From Rossellomorea sp. y25 (GTDB lineage Bacteria; Bacillota; Bacilli; Bacillales; Bacillaceae_B), in the NCBI RefSeq assembly GCF_038049935.1, contig NZ_CP145886.1, positions 4,569,007 through 4,633,006 on the forward strand: a DNA stretch of 64,000 nt. The letters run 5' to 3'. The translations under genes and the position numbers were made by a program. The notes below the pieces were generated by a model. The model did not search any database. It was given only the letters and a program-made list of their open reading frames with translations, and had not been told where the DNA came from. Numbering within the stretch: position 1 is the stretch's first letter; the number at the start of each line of letters is the position of its first letter. Positions 35,323 to 45,237 of this stretch are shown piece after piece.

Positions 35323-36345
35323 ATGATTATATTTCAAAGGCTTTGGAAACAGATTACGAAGATGGACTTCGGTTTCATTCTTCTATTATCCCTGATTATT
35401 ATCCTGTTGGGAACCTTTGGCAGTCATTTTTTGGAGCCTAAAACATTTCCATCGCTTTTTGATGGGTTCTGGTGGACGATGACGACCTTGACCACTGTCG
35501 GATACGGAGATTATTTTCCCGTTTCGGTGGGAGGACGTTTATTGGGAATCTTCCTGTTTATCTTTGGAATCGGGATTATTGGGGTGTTGATCAGTAAAAC
35601 CGTTGATTCCATTACAACATTTCAGAAATTCAAGAGGGAGGGAAAGTTAGTGTATACATATGAAGATCATTATATCTACATCAATTGGTCGAAGAAAACG
35701 GAGAGAGCCATTGAGGAAATCCTTGCTCATGTGCCAGATGCTGAGATTGTTCTCATTGATATGCTTCCTGTAACACCCATTGAGCATGAGCAGGTACATT
35801 TCATACAAGGTGATCCTTCCGATGAGAATGTATTACTGAAAGCCAATATCTTCGAGGCAAAACGTGTGGCGATATTCTCGGATTCAAAGATTGAAGACCC
35901 TTCGCTTACCGATGGAAAAACATTATTGATTGCGTCTGCCGTTGAAGGTTTATCGAAGACTCATCAGAAAGAAGTCCACACAATTGTGGAAGTGTCTGAA
36001 GATCGCCATATTCCTAAATTCCAGCATATTGCCGTTGAGGATTTTATTTTATCCAATGATTCTGTTTCCCTATTGATGGCAAAAGCAACACTTCATCCAG
36101 GAACGACCAATTTATTCAGGCAGTTACTAAGTAAACGATACGGTAATAATATTCACGAGTTTAGAGTAAAAGAGAATTGGAAAACCATCAAGGAGGCTTC
36201 TGAGGAGCTGCTTGAAAAGGGAGCTATCCTGCTCGCTGTGAATGATAATATGGATTTCACTGATGCCATGAACCGTGAGCTGCATGCTGATGACGTTCTT
36301 TATGTCGTATGCCATGACAGAGTGTACGAACAATTAAATCAATAA
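35323..36345 (+). CDS. Two-helix potassium channel with TrkA-N (RCK) domain, YugO-like
   Basis: This 340-residue protein has helix 1 (about 16-36), a pore loop with the potassium filter TVGYGD (58-63), helix 2 (about 70-90), then a cytosolic RCK region of Rossmann type (about 115-230, VLIDMLPVTP and IQGDPSDENVLLKA) and a C-terminal domain. AAGGAGGG lies 5 bases before the ATG at 35323. B. subtilis YugO, the biofilm-signalling channel, is the closest concept. It is divergent from the DUF350/ligase operon. Confidence 0.88.
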   Translation: MIIFQRLWKQITKMDFGFILLLSLIIILLGTFGSHFLEPKTFPSLFDGFWWTMTTLTTVGYGDYFPVSVGGRLLGIFLFIFGIGIIGVLISKTVDSITTFQKFKREGKLVYTYEDHYIYINWSKKTERAIEEILAHVPDAEIVLIDMLPVTPIEHEQVHFIQGDPSDENVLLKANIFEAKRVAIFSDSKIEDPSLTDGKTLLIASAVEGLSKTHQKEVHTIVEVSEDRHIPKFQHIAVEDFILSNDSVSLLMAKATLHPGTTNLFRQLLSKRYGNNIHEFRVKENWKTIKEASEELLEKGAILLAVNDNMDFTDAMNRELHADDVLYVVCHDRVYEQLNQ

Positions 36346-36380
36346 AAAACTCTCAGCCCCTAAATGGCTGAGAGTTTTCT
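36346..36380. terminator. Bidirectional terminator between channel gene and purA
   Basis: AAAACTCTCAGCC pairs with GGCTGAGAGTTTT around a seven-base loop, T-rich on both strands. It serves two convergent genes. Confidence 0.88.
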
Positions 36381-36387
36381 TTATTGA

Positions 36388-37680
36388 TTAATTCGGGCTC
36401 CACACGCTGCGAACTACATTTGTTTGAGAGCGATCCGGTCCAACTGAGAAGATGGAAAGAGGGATACCCGTTAATTGAGATACGCGCTCTAAGTAGTGAC
36501 GGGCATTCTCTGGAAGATCTGTTAACGTTTTACATTCTGTAATGTCTTCTGTCCATCCTGGAAGCTCTTCATACACTGGTTCACATTCAGCTAGAATGTT
36601 CAGGTTAGCAGGAAATTCTTCCATGACTTCACCTTTGTATTTATAAGCTACACAGATTTTTAATTTCTCGATTCCAGTTAATACATCAATGGAATTTAGA
36701 GAAAGATCTGTTAACCCGCTAACACGACGGGCATGACGTACAACAACGCTGTCGAACCAGCCGACACGGCGAGGGCGGCCAGTCGTCGTTCCGTACTCAC
36801 GTCCTACTTCACGGATTTTATCTCCGATTTCGTTCGTAAGTTCCGTAGGGAAAGGTCCGTCCCCAACACGGGTTGTGTATGCCTTTGAAACCCCGACTAC
36901 ATGGTTGATTTTTGTCGGGCCTACTCCAGAACCGATTGTTACTCCACCAGCTACCGGGTTAGAAGAAGTAACAAATGGATATGTACCTTGATCGATATCA
37001 AGCATAACCCCTTGAGCTCCTTCAAATAATACGCGGCGACCGTTATCGATGGCATCGTTCAATACAACGGATGTGTCCACAACATAGTGCTTAATTTGTT
37101 GACCGTACTCATAGTACTCGTCCAGAATATCTTCAATGTTGAAGCCTTCTGTTTCATAAAATTTTTCAAAAAGGCGGTTTTTCTCTTCCAGGTTACGAGC
37201 AAGCTTTTCTTCGAAAGATTGACGATCCAGAAGATCTGCGATACGGATACCGACACGTGCGGCTTTATCCATATAAGCAGGTCCGATTCCTTTTTTCGTT
37301 GTACCGATTTTATTGGCACCTTTACGTTCTTCATCGATTTCATCAAGCTTTAAGTGGTATGGAAGAATCACATGTGCACGGTTGCTGATTCGCAGGTTGT
37401 CTGTTTTCACATCGCGATCGTGAAGATATTTTAACTCTTTCACAAGTGCTTTAGGATCGACAACCATCCCATTTCCGATTACGGATGTTTTTTCGTTATA
37501 GAAAATACCTGATGGAATTAAGTGTAATTTATATGTTTCTCCGTCAAACTTAATCGTATGACCCGCGTTGTTCCCACCTTGGTAACGCGCGATAACTTCT
37601 GCATGTTCAGAAAGGAAGTCAGTGATCTTTCCTTTTCCTTCGTCTCCCCATTGCGTACCTACTACTACTACTGAAGACAT
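36388..37680 (-). CDS. purA: Adenylosuccinate synthetase
   Basis: This 430-residue enzyme makes adenylosuccinate from IMP, aspartate and GTP. The P-loop is GDEGKGK (12-18), the catalytic His lies in NNAGHTI, and the IMP/aspartate loops ([10 protein letters not shown]) are present. The start at 37680 ([15 protein letters not shown]) has GGAGGT 7 bases upstream and matches B. subtilis. A strong promoter with a PurR-type inverted box lies upstream. Confidence 0.97.
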   Translation of the reverse strand: MSSVVVVGTQWGDEGKGKITDFLSEHAEVIARYQGGNNAGHTIKFDGETYKLHLIPSGIFYNEKTSVIGNGMVVDPKALVKELKYLHDRDVKTDNLRISNRAHVILPYHLKLDEIDEERKGANKIGTTKKGIGPAYMDKAARVGIRIADLLDRQSFEEKLARNLEEKNRLFEKFYETEGFNIEDILDEYYEYGQQIKHYVVDTSVVLNDAIDNGRRVLFEGAQGVMLDIDQGTYPFVTSSNPVAGGVTIGSGVGPTKINHVVGVSKAYTTRVGDGPFPTELTNEIGDKIREVGREYGTTTGRPRRVGWFDSVVVRHARRVSGLTDLSLNSIDVLTGIEKLKICVAYKYKGEVMEEFPANLNILAECEPVYEELPGWTEDITECKTLTDLPENARHYLERVSQLTGIPLSIFSVGPDRSQTNVVRSVWSPN

Positions 37681-37731
37681 ATTAAGCACCTCCGACGGGA
37701 ATTAGTATTCCCTCTTTTATCAAACAAACTC

Positions 37732-37807
37732 ATTTTATCAACACTAAAAAAGAAAGTCAATGAAAACACGAACGTTTATATAGGTAATTATATTTATGTT
37801 CGTATAA
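37732..37807 (-). promoter_or_regulatory. purA promoter with candidate PurR boxes
   Basis: On the minus strand TTGACT (plus 37755-37760), 17 bases, TAAAAT (37732-37737) form a near-consensus sigma-A promoter. Just upstream, CGAAC (37769-37773) and GTTCG (37798-37802) are the cores of two inverted boxes; 13-base PurBox frames around them are about 18 bases apart, near the known 16-17. Each box has about three mismatches to the consensus. Confidence 0.55.
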
Positions 37808-37971
37808 ATGTATACTTTACGCTTGGATAATCCACTACTTTAAGAATCTTAAGATAAATAAAAAATTGAGGGAGTATCATCAGGTTTTGATAGCGCATAT
37901 TAGAAACTTTTGCTAATCTAAAATAAGCATTTTGAATTTTATATACAATTGAATACCGAGGTGACGATTTC

Positions 37972-39696
37972 ATGATTAGACGTTTCTTTAGCTATTACCG
38001 GCCTCACCGGCGGCTTTTTTACATTGATTTTGCCTGTGCCGTGTTGGTCGGACTTTTAGAATTAGGATTTCCGATGGCTGTATCGTGGTTTATTGACTCC
38101 CTATTGCCTGAGGGAAACTGGAGTACTATATTGGCCGTTTCTGCCGGCCTGCTTGTCCTGTATCTACTCAGTTCGAGTATGCAATTCGTCGTGAACTATT
38201 GGGGACATAAGCTTGGGATCAATATCGAAACGGATATGAGACGGGAATTGTTTCACCATGTCCAAAGGCAATCCTTTCGCTTCTTTGATAATACGAAAAC
38301 AGGTCATATCATGAGTCGTGTGACAAACGATCTGATGGACATAGGGGAACTTGCCCATCACGGACCTGAAGATCTGTTCATCGCGGTCATGACTTTCATT
38401 GGTGCGTTTTGGATCATGCTCACAATAAATATGGAGCTTGCCCTGGTTGCTATTATTATTGTTCCATTTCTTGTTTGGTTAATTTCGTATTCGAACATTA
38501 AAATGAACGCAGCCTGGACGAAAATGTACGGAAATATAGCCGATGTAAACAGTCGCGTTGAAGACAGTGTTTCCGGGGCGAGAGTGGTTCAGTCTTTTAC
38601 GAACGAATCATATGAAATGGAACGTTTCAATGAAAATAATCAATTCTTCCGCACGTCCAAACTGAAAGCCTATAACGTGATGAGCGTGAATTTATCCGGT
38701 ATCTACATTACCACTCGCTTGATGACCTTGATCATTCTAGTATACGGAGCCTGGTTAAGTTTTTCCGGCGTGCTTTCATATGGAGAACTCGTTGCCTTTA
38801 TTCTTTATATCAATGTCCTCTTTAAACCAATCGACAAAATTTCCGCACTCCTTGAGCTGTATCCGAAGGGTATGGCCGGTTTCAAGCGGTTCACTGAGCT
38901 CATGGATATGGAGCCGGATATTGAAAATCGTCCACATGCAATCGAAGTGCCTGCTTTACGGGGGGATATTGCTTTTGATGGGGTGACCTTTGGTTATGAG
39001 CCGGACCGCCCTATTCTAAGGGATTTATCCTTTACCATTCAATCTGGGCAGACCGTGGCTTTTGTCGGTCCTTCAGGCGCCGGAAAAACAACAATTTGCT
39101 CACTGATTCCACGTTTCTATGATATAGAAAAAGGAGCCGTCACCATTGATGGCATCGATATCAGGGAGATGACGAAGGAATCCCTGCGTGCTCAAATTGG
39201 AATCGTTCAGCAGGATGTATTCTTATTTACGGGAACTCTTCGGGAAAACATCGCCTATGGTAAGCTTGATGCCACCCAGAAGGAAATAGAAGAAGCGACG
39301 AGACGTGCTCATCTGACGGATCTCATTGCCTCACTCCCAGATGGATTTGATACACAAATCGGGGAAAGAGGTCTGAAGCTATCCGGAGGTCAAAAGCAGC
39401 GCTTGTCCATCGCCCGCATGTTCCTTAAAAACCCTAGAATTTTAATTCTGGATGAAGCCACTTCCGCCTTGGATACTGAAACAGAAGCGATCATCCAAGA
39501 GGCTTTAAATGAACTGGCAAAAGACCGTACCACCCTTGTCATTGCCCATCGTTTGGCGACAATCCGTAAAGCGGACCGCATTCTCGTCGTCACCGAAAAC
39601 GGCATCGCTGAAGATGGTACTCATGAAGAGCTCCTTTCAAGGGAAGACGGGATATTCACAAGACTTCATGCTCATCAGCATGCAACGATCCTATAA
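37972..39696 (+). CDS. MsbA/LmrA-type ABC exporter (fused TM and ATPase)
   Basis: This 574-residue half-transporter works as a dimer. Six helices fill residues 1 to about 310, and the ATPase domain has Walker A GPSGAGKTT, signature LSGGQKQR, Walker B ILILDEATSALD and the H-loop AHRLAT. Relatives export lipids or drugs; the substrate is unknown. There is no partner gene, so it probably forms a homodimer. It is an insertion relative to the conserved purA-dnaC order and runs against its neighbours. Confidence 0.9.
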   Translation: MIRRFFSYYRPHRRLFYIDFACAVLVGLLELGFPMAVSWFIDSLLPEGNWSTILAVSAGLLVLYLLSSSMQFVVNYWGHKLGINIETDMRRELFHHVQRQSFRFFDNTKTGHIMSRVTNDLMDIGELAHHGPEDLFIAVMTFIGAFWIMLTINMELALVAIIIVPFLVWLISYSNIKMNAAWTKMYGNIADVNSRVEDSVSGARVVQSFTNESYEMERFNENNQFFRTSKLKAYNVMSVNLSGIYITTRLMTLIILVYGAWLSFSGVLSYGELVAFILYINVLFKPIDKISALLELYPKGMAGFKRFTELMDMEPDIENRPHAIEVPALRGDIAFDGVTFGYEPDRPILRDLSFTIQSGQTVAFVGPSGAGKTTICSLIPRFYDIEKGAVTIDGIDIREMTKESLRAQIGIVQQDVFLFTGTLRENIAYGKLDATQKEIEEATRRAHLTDLIASLPDGFDTQIGERGLKLSGGQKQRLSIARMFLKNPRILILDEATSALDTETEAIIQEALNELAKDRTTLVIAHRLATIRKADRILVVTENGIAEDGTHEELLSREDGIFTRLHAHQHATIL

Positions 39697-39702
39697 CAAC
39701 AA

Positions 39703-39741
39703 AAAATCCAAGCACCTGCACCAGCAGGGCTTGGATTTTTT
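39703..39741. terminator. Bidirectional terminator between exporter and dnaC
   Basis: AAAAAATCCAAGC with an inner CCTGC pairs with GCAGG and CTTGGATTTTTT. It is symmetrical enough to stop both convergent genes; the dnaC stop codon lies just to its right. Confidence 0.88.
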
Positions 39742-39744
39742 CTA

Positions 39745-41097
39745 TTAAGCCGGGGCGTCGTCAAATCGCCGCTCCAGATTCACGAATTTATTGTATTCCT
39801 TCACAAACGCAAGGGACACGTTTCCAACCGGACCGTTACGTTGCTTGGCAATGATGATTTCGATGATGTTTTTGTTTTCCGCTTCTTTGTCATAGTAATC
39901 TTCACGGTATAAGAAGGCTACGATATCCGCATCCTGCTCGATACTTCCTGATTCACGAATATCAGACATCATCGGACGCTTATCTTGACGCTGCTCCACA
40001 CCACGGGAGAGCTGGGATAAAGCGATGACCGGTACTTGAAGCTCACGAGCCAGTCCTTTTAGGGAACGGGAGATTTCAGATACCTCCTGCTGACGGTTTT
40101 CTCCTGAACGGCCGCTACCCTGAATGAGCTGCAAGTAGTCGATGAGGATCATTCCAAGACCATGCTCCTGAGCGAGGCGTCGGCATTTGGAACGGATTTC
40201 CCCCACTTTAATACCAGGCGTATCATCGATGTAAATCCCGGCATTTGAGAGGCTTCCCATCGCCATCGTAAGCTTTCTCCAGTCTTCGTCGGTTAAATCA
40301 CCTGTACGGAGATTTTGGGCATTAATATTGCCTTCTGCACACAGCATACGCATAACGAGCTGCTCGGCTCCCATCTCCAGGGAGAATATGGCTACGTTTT
40401 CTTTCGCCTTTACTGCCACGTTTTGAGCGATATTCAGGGCGAAGGCTGTTTTACCCATGGAAGGTCTGGCTCCAACAATGATCAAGTCATTTCGCTGGAA
40501 ACCAGCCGTCATATGGTCTAGGTCGGCAAACCCCGTGGAAATCCCTGTTACGTCACCCTTGCGATTCGTTAAGGTTTCGATATTGTCATAAGTCCGCACA
40601 AGTACATCTTTAATATTATGAAAGGCACCTGCGTTCTTCCGCTGGGCTACTTCCATGATGTTTTTTTCCGCTTCACTGAGGAGGCTGTCGACTTCATCCT
40701 CGCGGGCATAGCCGTCAGAAGCGATATCCGTCGCTGTACGGATCAACCTTCTTAATAATGATTTTTCTTCCACAATCTTTGCGTAATACTCGATATTGGC
40801 AGCCGTGGGAACAGAGGCTGCAAGCTCACTTAAATAAGCGACTCCGCCTACATCTTCAAGCTCTTTCGCTGCTGCCAGTTCTTCTGTCACCGTAATTAAG
40901 TCAACGGCTTTTCCCCCGTCTCCCAAATTCAGCATGACATTGTATATTTTTTGATGAGAATGACGATAAAAATCTTCTGGAATCAATATTTCTGATGTGG
41001 TCGTCAATGCGCTGGGCTCTAAGAAAATCGCACCTAATACTGCTTGTTCAGCCTCAATGTTCTGAGGTGGAACCCGATCCTGGAACACTTCATTCAT
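39745..41097 (-). CDS. dnaC: Replicative DNA helicase (DnaB family; DnaC in bacilli)
   Basis: This 450-residue hexameric helicase unwinds DNA at the fork. The N-terminal domain (about 1-150) starts with the shared DRVPPQNIEAEQAVLGAIF, and the RecA-like motor has Walker A GARPSMGKTAFALN, Walker B with ILIDYLQLI, and the arginine-finger region SRGVEQRQDKRP. The gene lies in the rplI-dnaC-purA order of B. subtilis, where the gene is named dnaC; other species call it dnaB. Confidence 0.96.
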   Translation of the reverse strand: MNEVFQDRVPPQNIEAEQAVLGAIFLEPSALTTTSEILIPEDFYRHSHQKIYNVMLNLGDGGKAVDLITVTEELAAAKELEDVGGVAYLSELAASVPTAANIEYYAKIVEEKSLLRRLIRTATDIASDGYAREDEVDSLLSEAEKNIMEVAQRKNAGAFHNIKDVLVRTYDNIETLTNRKGDVTGISTGFADLDHMTAGFQRNDLIIVGARPSMGKTAFALNIAQNVAVKAKENVAIFSLEMGAEQLVMRMLCAEGNINAQNLRTGDLTDEDWRKLTMAMGSLSNAGIYIDDTPGIKVGEIRSKCRRLAQEHGLGMILIDYLQLIQGSGRSGENRQQEVSEISRSLKGLARELQVPVIALSQLSRGVEQRQDKRPMMSDIRESGSIEQDADIVAFLYREDYYDKEAENKNIIEIIIAKQRNGPVGNVSLAFVKEYNKFVNLERRFDDAPA

Positions 41098-41329
41098 CTA
41101 TGCATAACCTCCAATTCAACTGCGAAGGGGCAACAGAGGCCAATAGGCATCTGCTGCCTGCGTCAAAGTCAATACCTTACTATATATGAAAATATAAGAA
41201 TTTAGTCCTACCGAAAAAATGTGATCGGGATAGTATCCAGATCACATTTGTTATCAAGCTATATTCATTTTAACATGTTTTTCTCAAAATGAAGTTACCA
41301 AATTTCGTATATTTTCTTTGAAAAAATTC
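41098..41329 (-). terminator. rplI-dnaC intergenic region with terminator
   Basis: AAATGTGATC (about 41217-41226) pairs with GATCACATTT (41240-41249) and is followed on the minus strand by six T. It lies between rplI and dnaC, so helicase expression needs read-through or its own promoter in the remaining 120 bases. Confidence 0.8.
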
Positions 41330-41776
41330 TTATTCTTCCGTTACGTGTACCTTTAAGGTTGCTGAAACGTCCGTATGCAGCTTCACAGGGACATTCGTAT
41401 AGCCCAGGGAACGGATGGCATCGTTCATTTCAATTTTACGTTTATCGATTTTGATGTCATGTGACTTTTTTAGTGCATCGGCAATTTGCTTGCTCGTGAT
41501 GGAACCGAATAAACGACCGCCTTCACCGGATTTCGCTTTCATTTCAACCGTGATTTCTTCCAACGTCGCTTTTAATTTTTTGGCTTCTTCTAATTCTTCT
41601 TGAGCCAGTTGCTTTTCTTTCTTCTTTTGACCCTCAAGCTGACCCATGTTTGCATTTGTCGCTTCAACGGCCAAGCCTTTTTTTAATAAGAAGTTATGTG
41701 CATAGCCATCTGCTACGTTTTTCACTTCTCCTTTTTTTCCTTTACCTTTAACGTCTTTTAAGAAAATTACTTTCAT
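41330..41776 (-). CDS. rplI: 50S ribosomal protein L9
   Basis: This 148-residue protein has the N-terminal RNA-binding motif [21 protein letters not shown] and [13 protein letters not shown], the long connecting helix rich in Lys/Glu, and a C-terminal domain ending HVTEE. It overlaps gdpP by four bases (ATGA). Normal length. Confidence 0.97.
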   Translation of the reverse strand: MKVIFLKDVKGKGKKGEVKNVADGYAHNFLLKKGLAVEATNANMGQLEGQKKKEKQLAQEELEEAKKLKATLEEITVEMKAKSGEGGRLFGSITSKQIADALKKSHDIKIDKRKIEMNDAIRSLGYTNVPVKLHTDVSATLKVHVTEE

Positions 41777-43746
41777 ATCTCTTTTCTCCCTTCAAAATAA
41801 TCACTTAATGCTTCCTTCAGCTGTTCCTCGGCTTCCAGTACAGATACTTGTTTTATTTGAGTAGCGGCGTTCGTTAAATGACCTCCACCGTTTAAGTTTT
41901 CCATAATGATTTGTACGTTCACGTCACCTAATGAACGGGCACTGATCCCGATTGTTTCCGGATCCCGCTTGGAGATGACGAAGGAAGCAATCACTTCATC
42001 CATGGTCAATAACGTATCCGCTGCCTGTGCAATCAGGACGGGATCATAGATGACATCATCCTCTGCTTTCGCAATCGCGACGCCTTCACGGAAAAATTTA
42101 ACCGATTCAATTAACCTTGAACGTTTAATATAGGTCTCGACATCCTCTTTCAGGAACTTTTGGACTAACACGGTGTCAGCCCCTTGTGCCCTTAAATAGG
42201 AAGCGGCATCAAATGTTCTCGATCCCGTTCGAAGCGTGAAGCTCTTCGTATCGACAATAATTCCTGCCAAGAGGGAAGTGGCTTCAAGCATCGTAATTTT
42301 TTCATGTTTAGGCTGATATTCCAATAGCTCCGTTACAAGCTCAGCTGTAGAAGAAGCATATGGTTCCATATAAACAAGTAATGGATTTTTTATAAAGTCT
42401 TCGCCACGTCGATGATGATCGATGACCACGACTTTATCCATTTTATTTAAAAGTCTTTCTTCAATGACCAGGGAAGGTTTGTGTGTATCGACGACCACAA
42501 GCAACGTATCCTCAGTAGCCATTTCAAGCGCTTCCTCTGGAGTGATGAATCGGGAATGAAGATCGGAATTAGCTTTGATCTCCTTCATCAATCGTTTCAC
42601 TCCATTATCGATTTCATTAAAGTTTAAGACTACGTATCCTTCACGTTGATTCATTTGAGCCACTTTCCGGATCCCGATTGCCGCCCCGATGGCATCCATA
42701 TCGGGATGTTTATGTCCCATAATGATGACCTTATCGCTTTCGATCATAATTTCCTTAAGGGCGTGGGAGATGACTCTTGCACGTACCCGCGTACGTTTTT
42801 CCATTGGATTGGTTTTTCCACCATAAAATTTAACCTTCCCATTTGTTTGCTTGATGGCCACCTGATCTCCACCACGACCTAACGCCAGATCCAGGCTTGA
42901 TTGAGCCAGGGTACCCAGTTCAGGCAGAGAAGAGACCCCAGTCCCCACTCCAATGCTTAAAGTCAGGGGGACATTTTGCTTAGACGTGGTATCACGGACA
43001 TCATCCAATATCCCGAACTTTTCCTTCTCCAATACTTGAAGGATCTTCTCATTAATGACGGCTATGAACCTCTCAGAAGAAACCCGCTTCAAGAACACGC
43101 CATATTCCTTTGCCCACTTATTCAGAATGGACGTCACTAAACTATTTAAGCTGCTTCTCGTTTGGTCGTCCATCCCTTGCGTTAATTCATCATAGTTATC
43201 TAAAAAGATGATTCCGATATTCGTACGTTCATCATGATATTGTTTTTCTATTTCTTTTTGTTCCGTGACATCAAAGAAATAAAGTAGTTTTTCTTTTAGC
43301 TTCAATACGACATGATACTTTCTCTCATTAATCGTTACAATTTCTGAATCTACTTCTTGTTTGATTAATGGGACAAGGGACTCTGCCACATCGTATAAGG
43401 ATCTTCCAACGACTGAGTCTTCATTGAAACATGAGGCTAGAAAAGGATTTGTCCATTCTATGTAATATTCATCATTGATCAGCATGATCCCAATGGGCAT
43501 CTCCATTAACGCCTCTTCTCCTACACGCTTTACACGATAGGATAGAGTGGAGATATACTCCTCTGTTTCTTCGTGCGATCTTCTCTCAAAATAGAATGCG
43601 AGAAAATACACAATTCCAAAGACAATCAACCCTATTAACGAAATGATCCATTGGTAAAAGGAAACCGATACTAACAATAGAGCTGTTAATATAGCAAGAC
43701 CGTACAATGGGTAGCGGATCATTCGCTTATTAAAATAAGATGGCAT
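41773..43746 (-). CDS. gdpP: Cyclic-di-AMP phosphodiesterase GdpP
   Basis: This 657-residue protein degrades cyclic di-AMP. It has two N-terminal helices (about 10-50), a haem-type PAS region (about 75-150), a degenerate GGDEF domain (about 170-300, with no intact GGDEF signature, [11 protein letters not shown] at its end), then DHH ([20 protein letters not shown]) and DHHA1 (GGGHLTNAA) domains. It is coupled to rplI and follows yybS, the standard order. The enzyme controls potassium and osmotic balance and wall stress. Confidence 0.96.
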   Translation of the reverse strand: MPSYFNKRMIRYPLYGLAILTALLLVSVSFYQWIISLIGLIVFGIVYFLAFYFERRSHEETEEYISTLSYRVKRVGEEALMEMPIGIMLINDEYYIEWTNPFLASCFNEDSVVGRSLYDVAESLVPLIKQEVDSEIVTINERKYHVVLKLKEKLLYFFDVTEQKEIEKQYHDERTNIGIIFLDNYDELTQGMDDQTRSSLNSLVTSILNKWAKEYGVFLKRVSSERFIAVINEKILQVLEKEKFGILDDVRDTTSKQNVPLTLSIGVGTGVSSLPELGTLAQSSLDLALGRGGDQVAIKQTNGKVKFYGGKTNPMEKRTRVRARVISHALKEIMIESDKVIIMGHKHPDMDAIGAAIGIRKVAQMNQREGYVVLNFNEIDNGVKRLMKEIKANSDLHSRFITPEEALEMATEDTLLVVVDTHKPSLVIEERLLNKMDKVVVIDHHRRGEDFIKNPLLVYMEPYASSTAELVTELLEYQPKHEKITMLEATSLLAGIIVDTKSFTLRTGSRTFDAASYLRAQGADTVLVQKFLKEDVETYIKRSRLIESVKFFREGVAIAKAEDDVIYDPVLIAQAADTLLTMDEVIASFVISKRDPETIGISARSLGDVNVQIIMENLNGGGHLTNAATQIKQVSVLEAEEQLKEALSDYFEGRKEI

Positions 43747-43772
43747 GATTTCAGCTCCTGGACCTTAAATTT

Positions 43773-44696
43773 CTATGACTTACGTTGTAGGCGTTGTCTT
43801 AGATCAAATCCTAAGTCAATTATACCTAAAATTCGCACGAGATAAAGAAGTGGAAGTGAAATGATTGTAATTAATACCAAAATACCTTTTGACCATCCTT
43901 TTAAATGAGCGAAGAAATAGAGGAATGACAGGCCTTGAACCGCCATCAATGTTTGCAATACGTACAGAACATTAAGAAGGGCCGTATAGGCATAGGTTCC
44001 TTTCTCCGGCTGCAGAATCATGGAAAGCACCAGGGTAATTAAATAATACCAAAGAATACTCTTAGGAAGCTTCCATTCTCTAAATGGTTTGAATACCGGC
44101 ACATCTCTCCCTAAGCGCTTCATGATGGGGAAATTGATCAGCATAAACAACAGTGCCAATACGACGGCAATCCCCAAGAACAAGGTAGGCATCAGCGTCT
44201 GTATTAGGTCAATCGAGCTTTCCAGACTTTCTATCAGCTTCTTATCCGGTTCCTGACCAAGCTGCTCAAATAATTGATAATAGGCAGCCTTAGATTCCAC
44301 TAAGCTATCTTCTATAATATTAACATCGAAGAATAGGATTGAAAAAACAAAACCAATCACAATATTGATGACAAGTGTGAGACTCGATGCCATAAATAGC
44401 CTCATTTTATCTACTTTTGCTTTAACACACCAGCCAATCACGACCCCTGTCGTCGCTACCATAAAGGCAACAGGCAGCGCAATGAGTCCTCCAAACAAGA
44501 AGGATAATCCTAACGACACGATCAATACGTAAAAAGAATTCAGTAACGAATACTTAGAACTAAACAGAATAAGAGGGAGTGGCAATACGAAAAAGGCCAG
44601 CGTTCCTATTAGTGGAACATATAAAGCCAACAACAGTAAAACAGTAAAGATGGCGAGCATAAGCGCACCTTCCGTTAAAACGCGGGGATTTTTCAA
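43773..44696 (-). CDS. yybS: YybS, DUF2232 membrane protein
   Basis: This 307-residue protein has about eight hydrophobic segments and the DUF2232 pattern (LTEGALMLAIFTVLLLLALY at the start, then a pair of acidic loops near residues 130-165). It resembles the S-component fold of ECF vitamin transporters, but no ligand is known. It is the first gene of the yybS-gdpP-rplI unit, 26 bases before gdpP. Confidence 0.88.
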   Translation of the reverse strand: MKNPRVLTEGALMLAIFTVLLLLALYVPLIGTLAFFVLPLPLILFSSKYSLLNSFYVLIVSLGLSFLFGGLIALPVAFMVATTGVVIGWCVKAKVDKMRLFMASSLTLVINIVIGFVFSILFFDVNIIEDSLVESKAAYYQLFEQLGQEPDKKLIESLESSIDLIQTLMPTLFLGIAVVLALLFMLINFPIMKRLGRDVPVFKPFREWKLPKSILWYYLITLVLSMILQPEKGTYAYTALLNVLYVLQTLMAVQGLSFLYFFAHLKGWSKGILVLITIISLPLLYLVRILGIIDLGFDLRQRLQRKS

Positions 44697-44789
44697 TTAA
44701 AACGCTCCTTACGATAAATTCAAAAACATGCAATAGCACTATCATATCAATTTTGAAGATAGATTTCATCTTAATGACTCACAACAAAA
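44697..44789. other. yybS upstream region
   Basis: This short AT-rich stretch between yybS and the repeat block must hold the yybS promoter, but I see no clear hexamers. The rest of the 540-base gap to the chemoreceptor gene is taken up by the repeats listed next. Confidence 0.35.
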
Positions 44790-44950
44790 GCGGAGGCGGC
44801 TTGGGAAGCCCCGACAAGCATAAGACGAGCTTGCACTAAAGGCTCTTTTTGCCTTTTGGGCAAGACTGGCTTATGACCTCGAGGGGCTAGCCGCCGTAGC
44901 TGGATGACACCTAAAGCGGAGGCGGCTTGGGAAGAGGCGACAAGCATACT
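44790..44950. repeat. Core copy of the palindromic intergenic repeat, plus a partial copy
   Basis: GCGGAGGCGGCTTG, CCCCGACAAGCATAAG, CTTATGACCTCGAGGGGC and TAGCCGC follow in the same order as in the reverse complement of the element at 50299-50536. The outer GTTGATT ends are missing. A second fragment repeats GCGGAGGCGGCTTGGGAAG from 44916. No coding frame is present. Confidence 0.8.
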
Positions 44951-44974
44951 TTAACGTCCACCATTTAACATTGT

Positions 44975-45065
44975 TGTGCCACTTTTAACCAAACTTGTGC
45001 CATTTTTTGAGTTTATTGTGCCACTTCCCACTAAACTTGTGCCACTTTCACCAAAACTTGTGCCA
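44975..45065. repeat. Five direct repeats with exact 21-base period
   Basis: TGTGCCA starts at 44975, 44996, 45017, 45038 and 45059, exactly 21 bases apart each time. The fuller consensus is CTTGTGCCACTTT then an A/C-rich filler. All frames contain stops. It sits between the palindromic repeat and the chemoreceptor gene. Confidence 0.85.
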
Positions 45066-45237
45066 AATTGTGAATATCAATAACTATTACTGTTAGAGTT
45101 ACTTCATTTTCATAAAAAAGAGGGAGCCCTTCAACATGCTTCTCTTCTTCATCTACTCTAGTATGCACTCACTTTAAAAAGGAGTATACGCAGTAGATAA
45201 AGAATGGCAATGTATCCGGACCACCCTCTAATGAATA

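Noticed and set aside
44975-45065. CRISPR array
   Set aside because: The period is only 21 bases, the conserved part is about 13 bases, there are no true spacers and no cas genes nearby.
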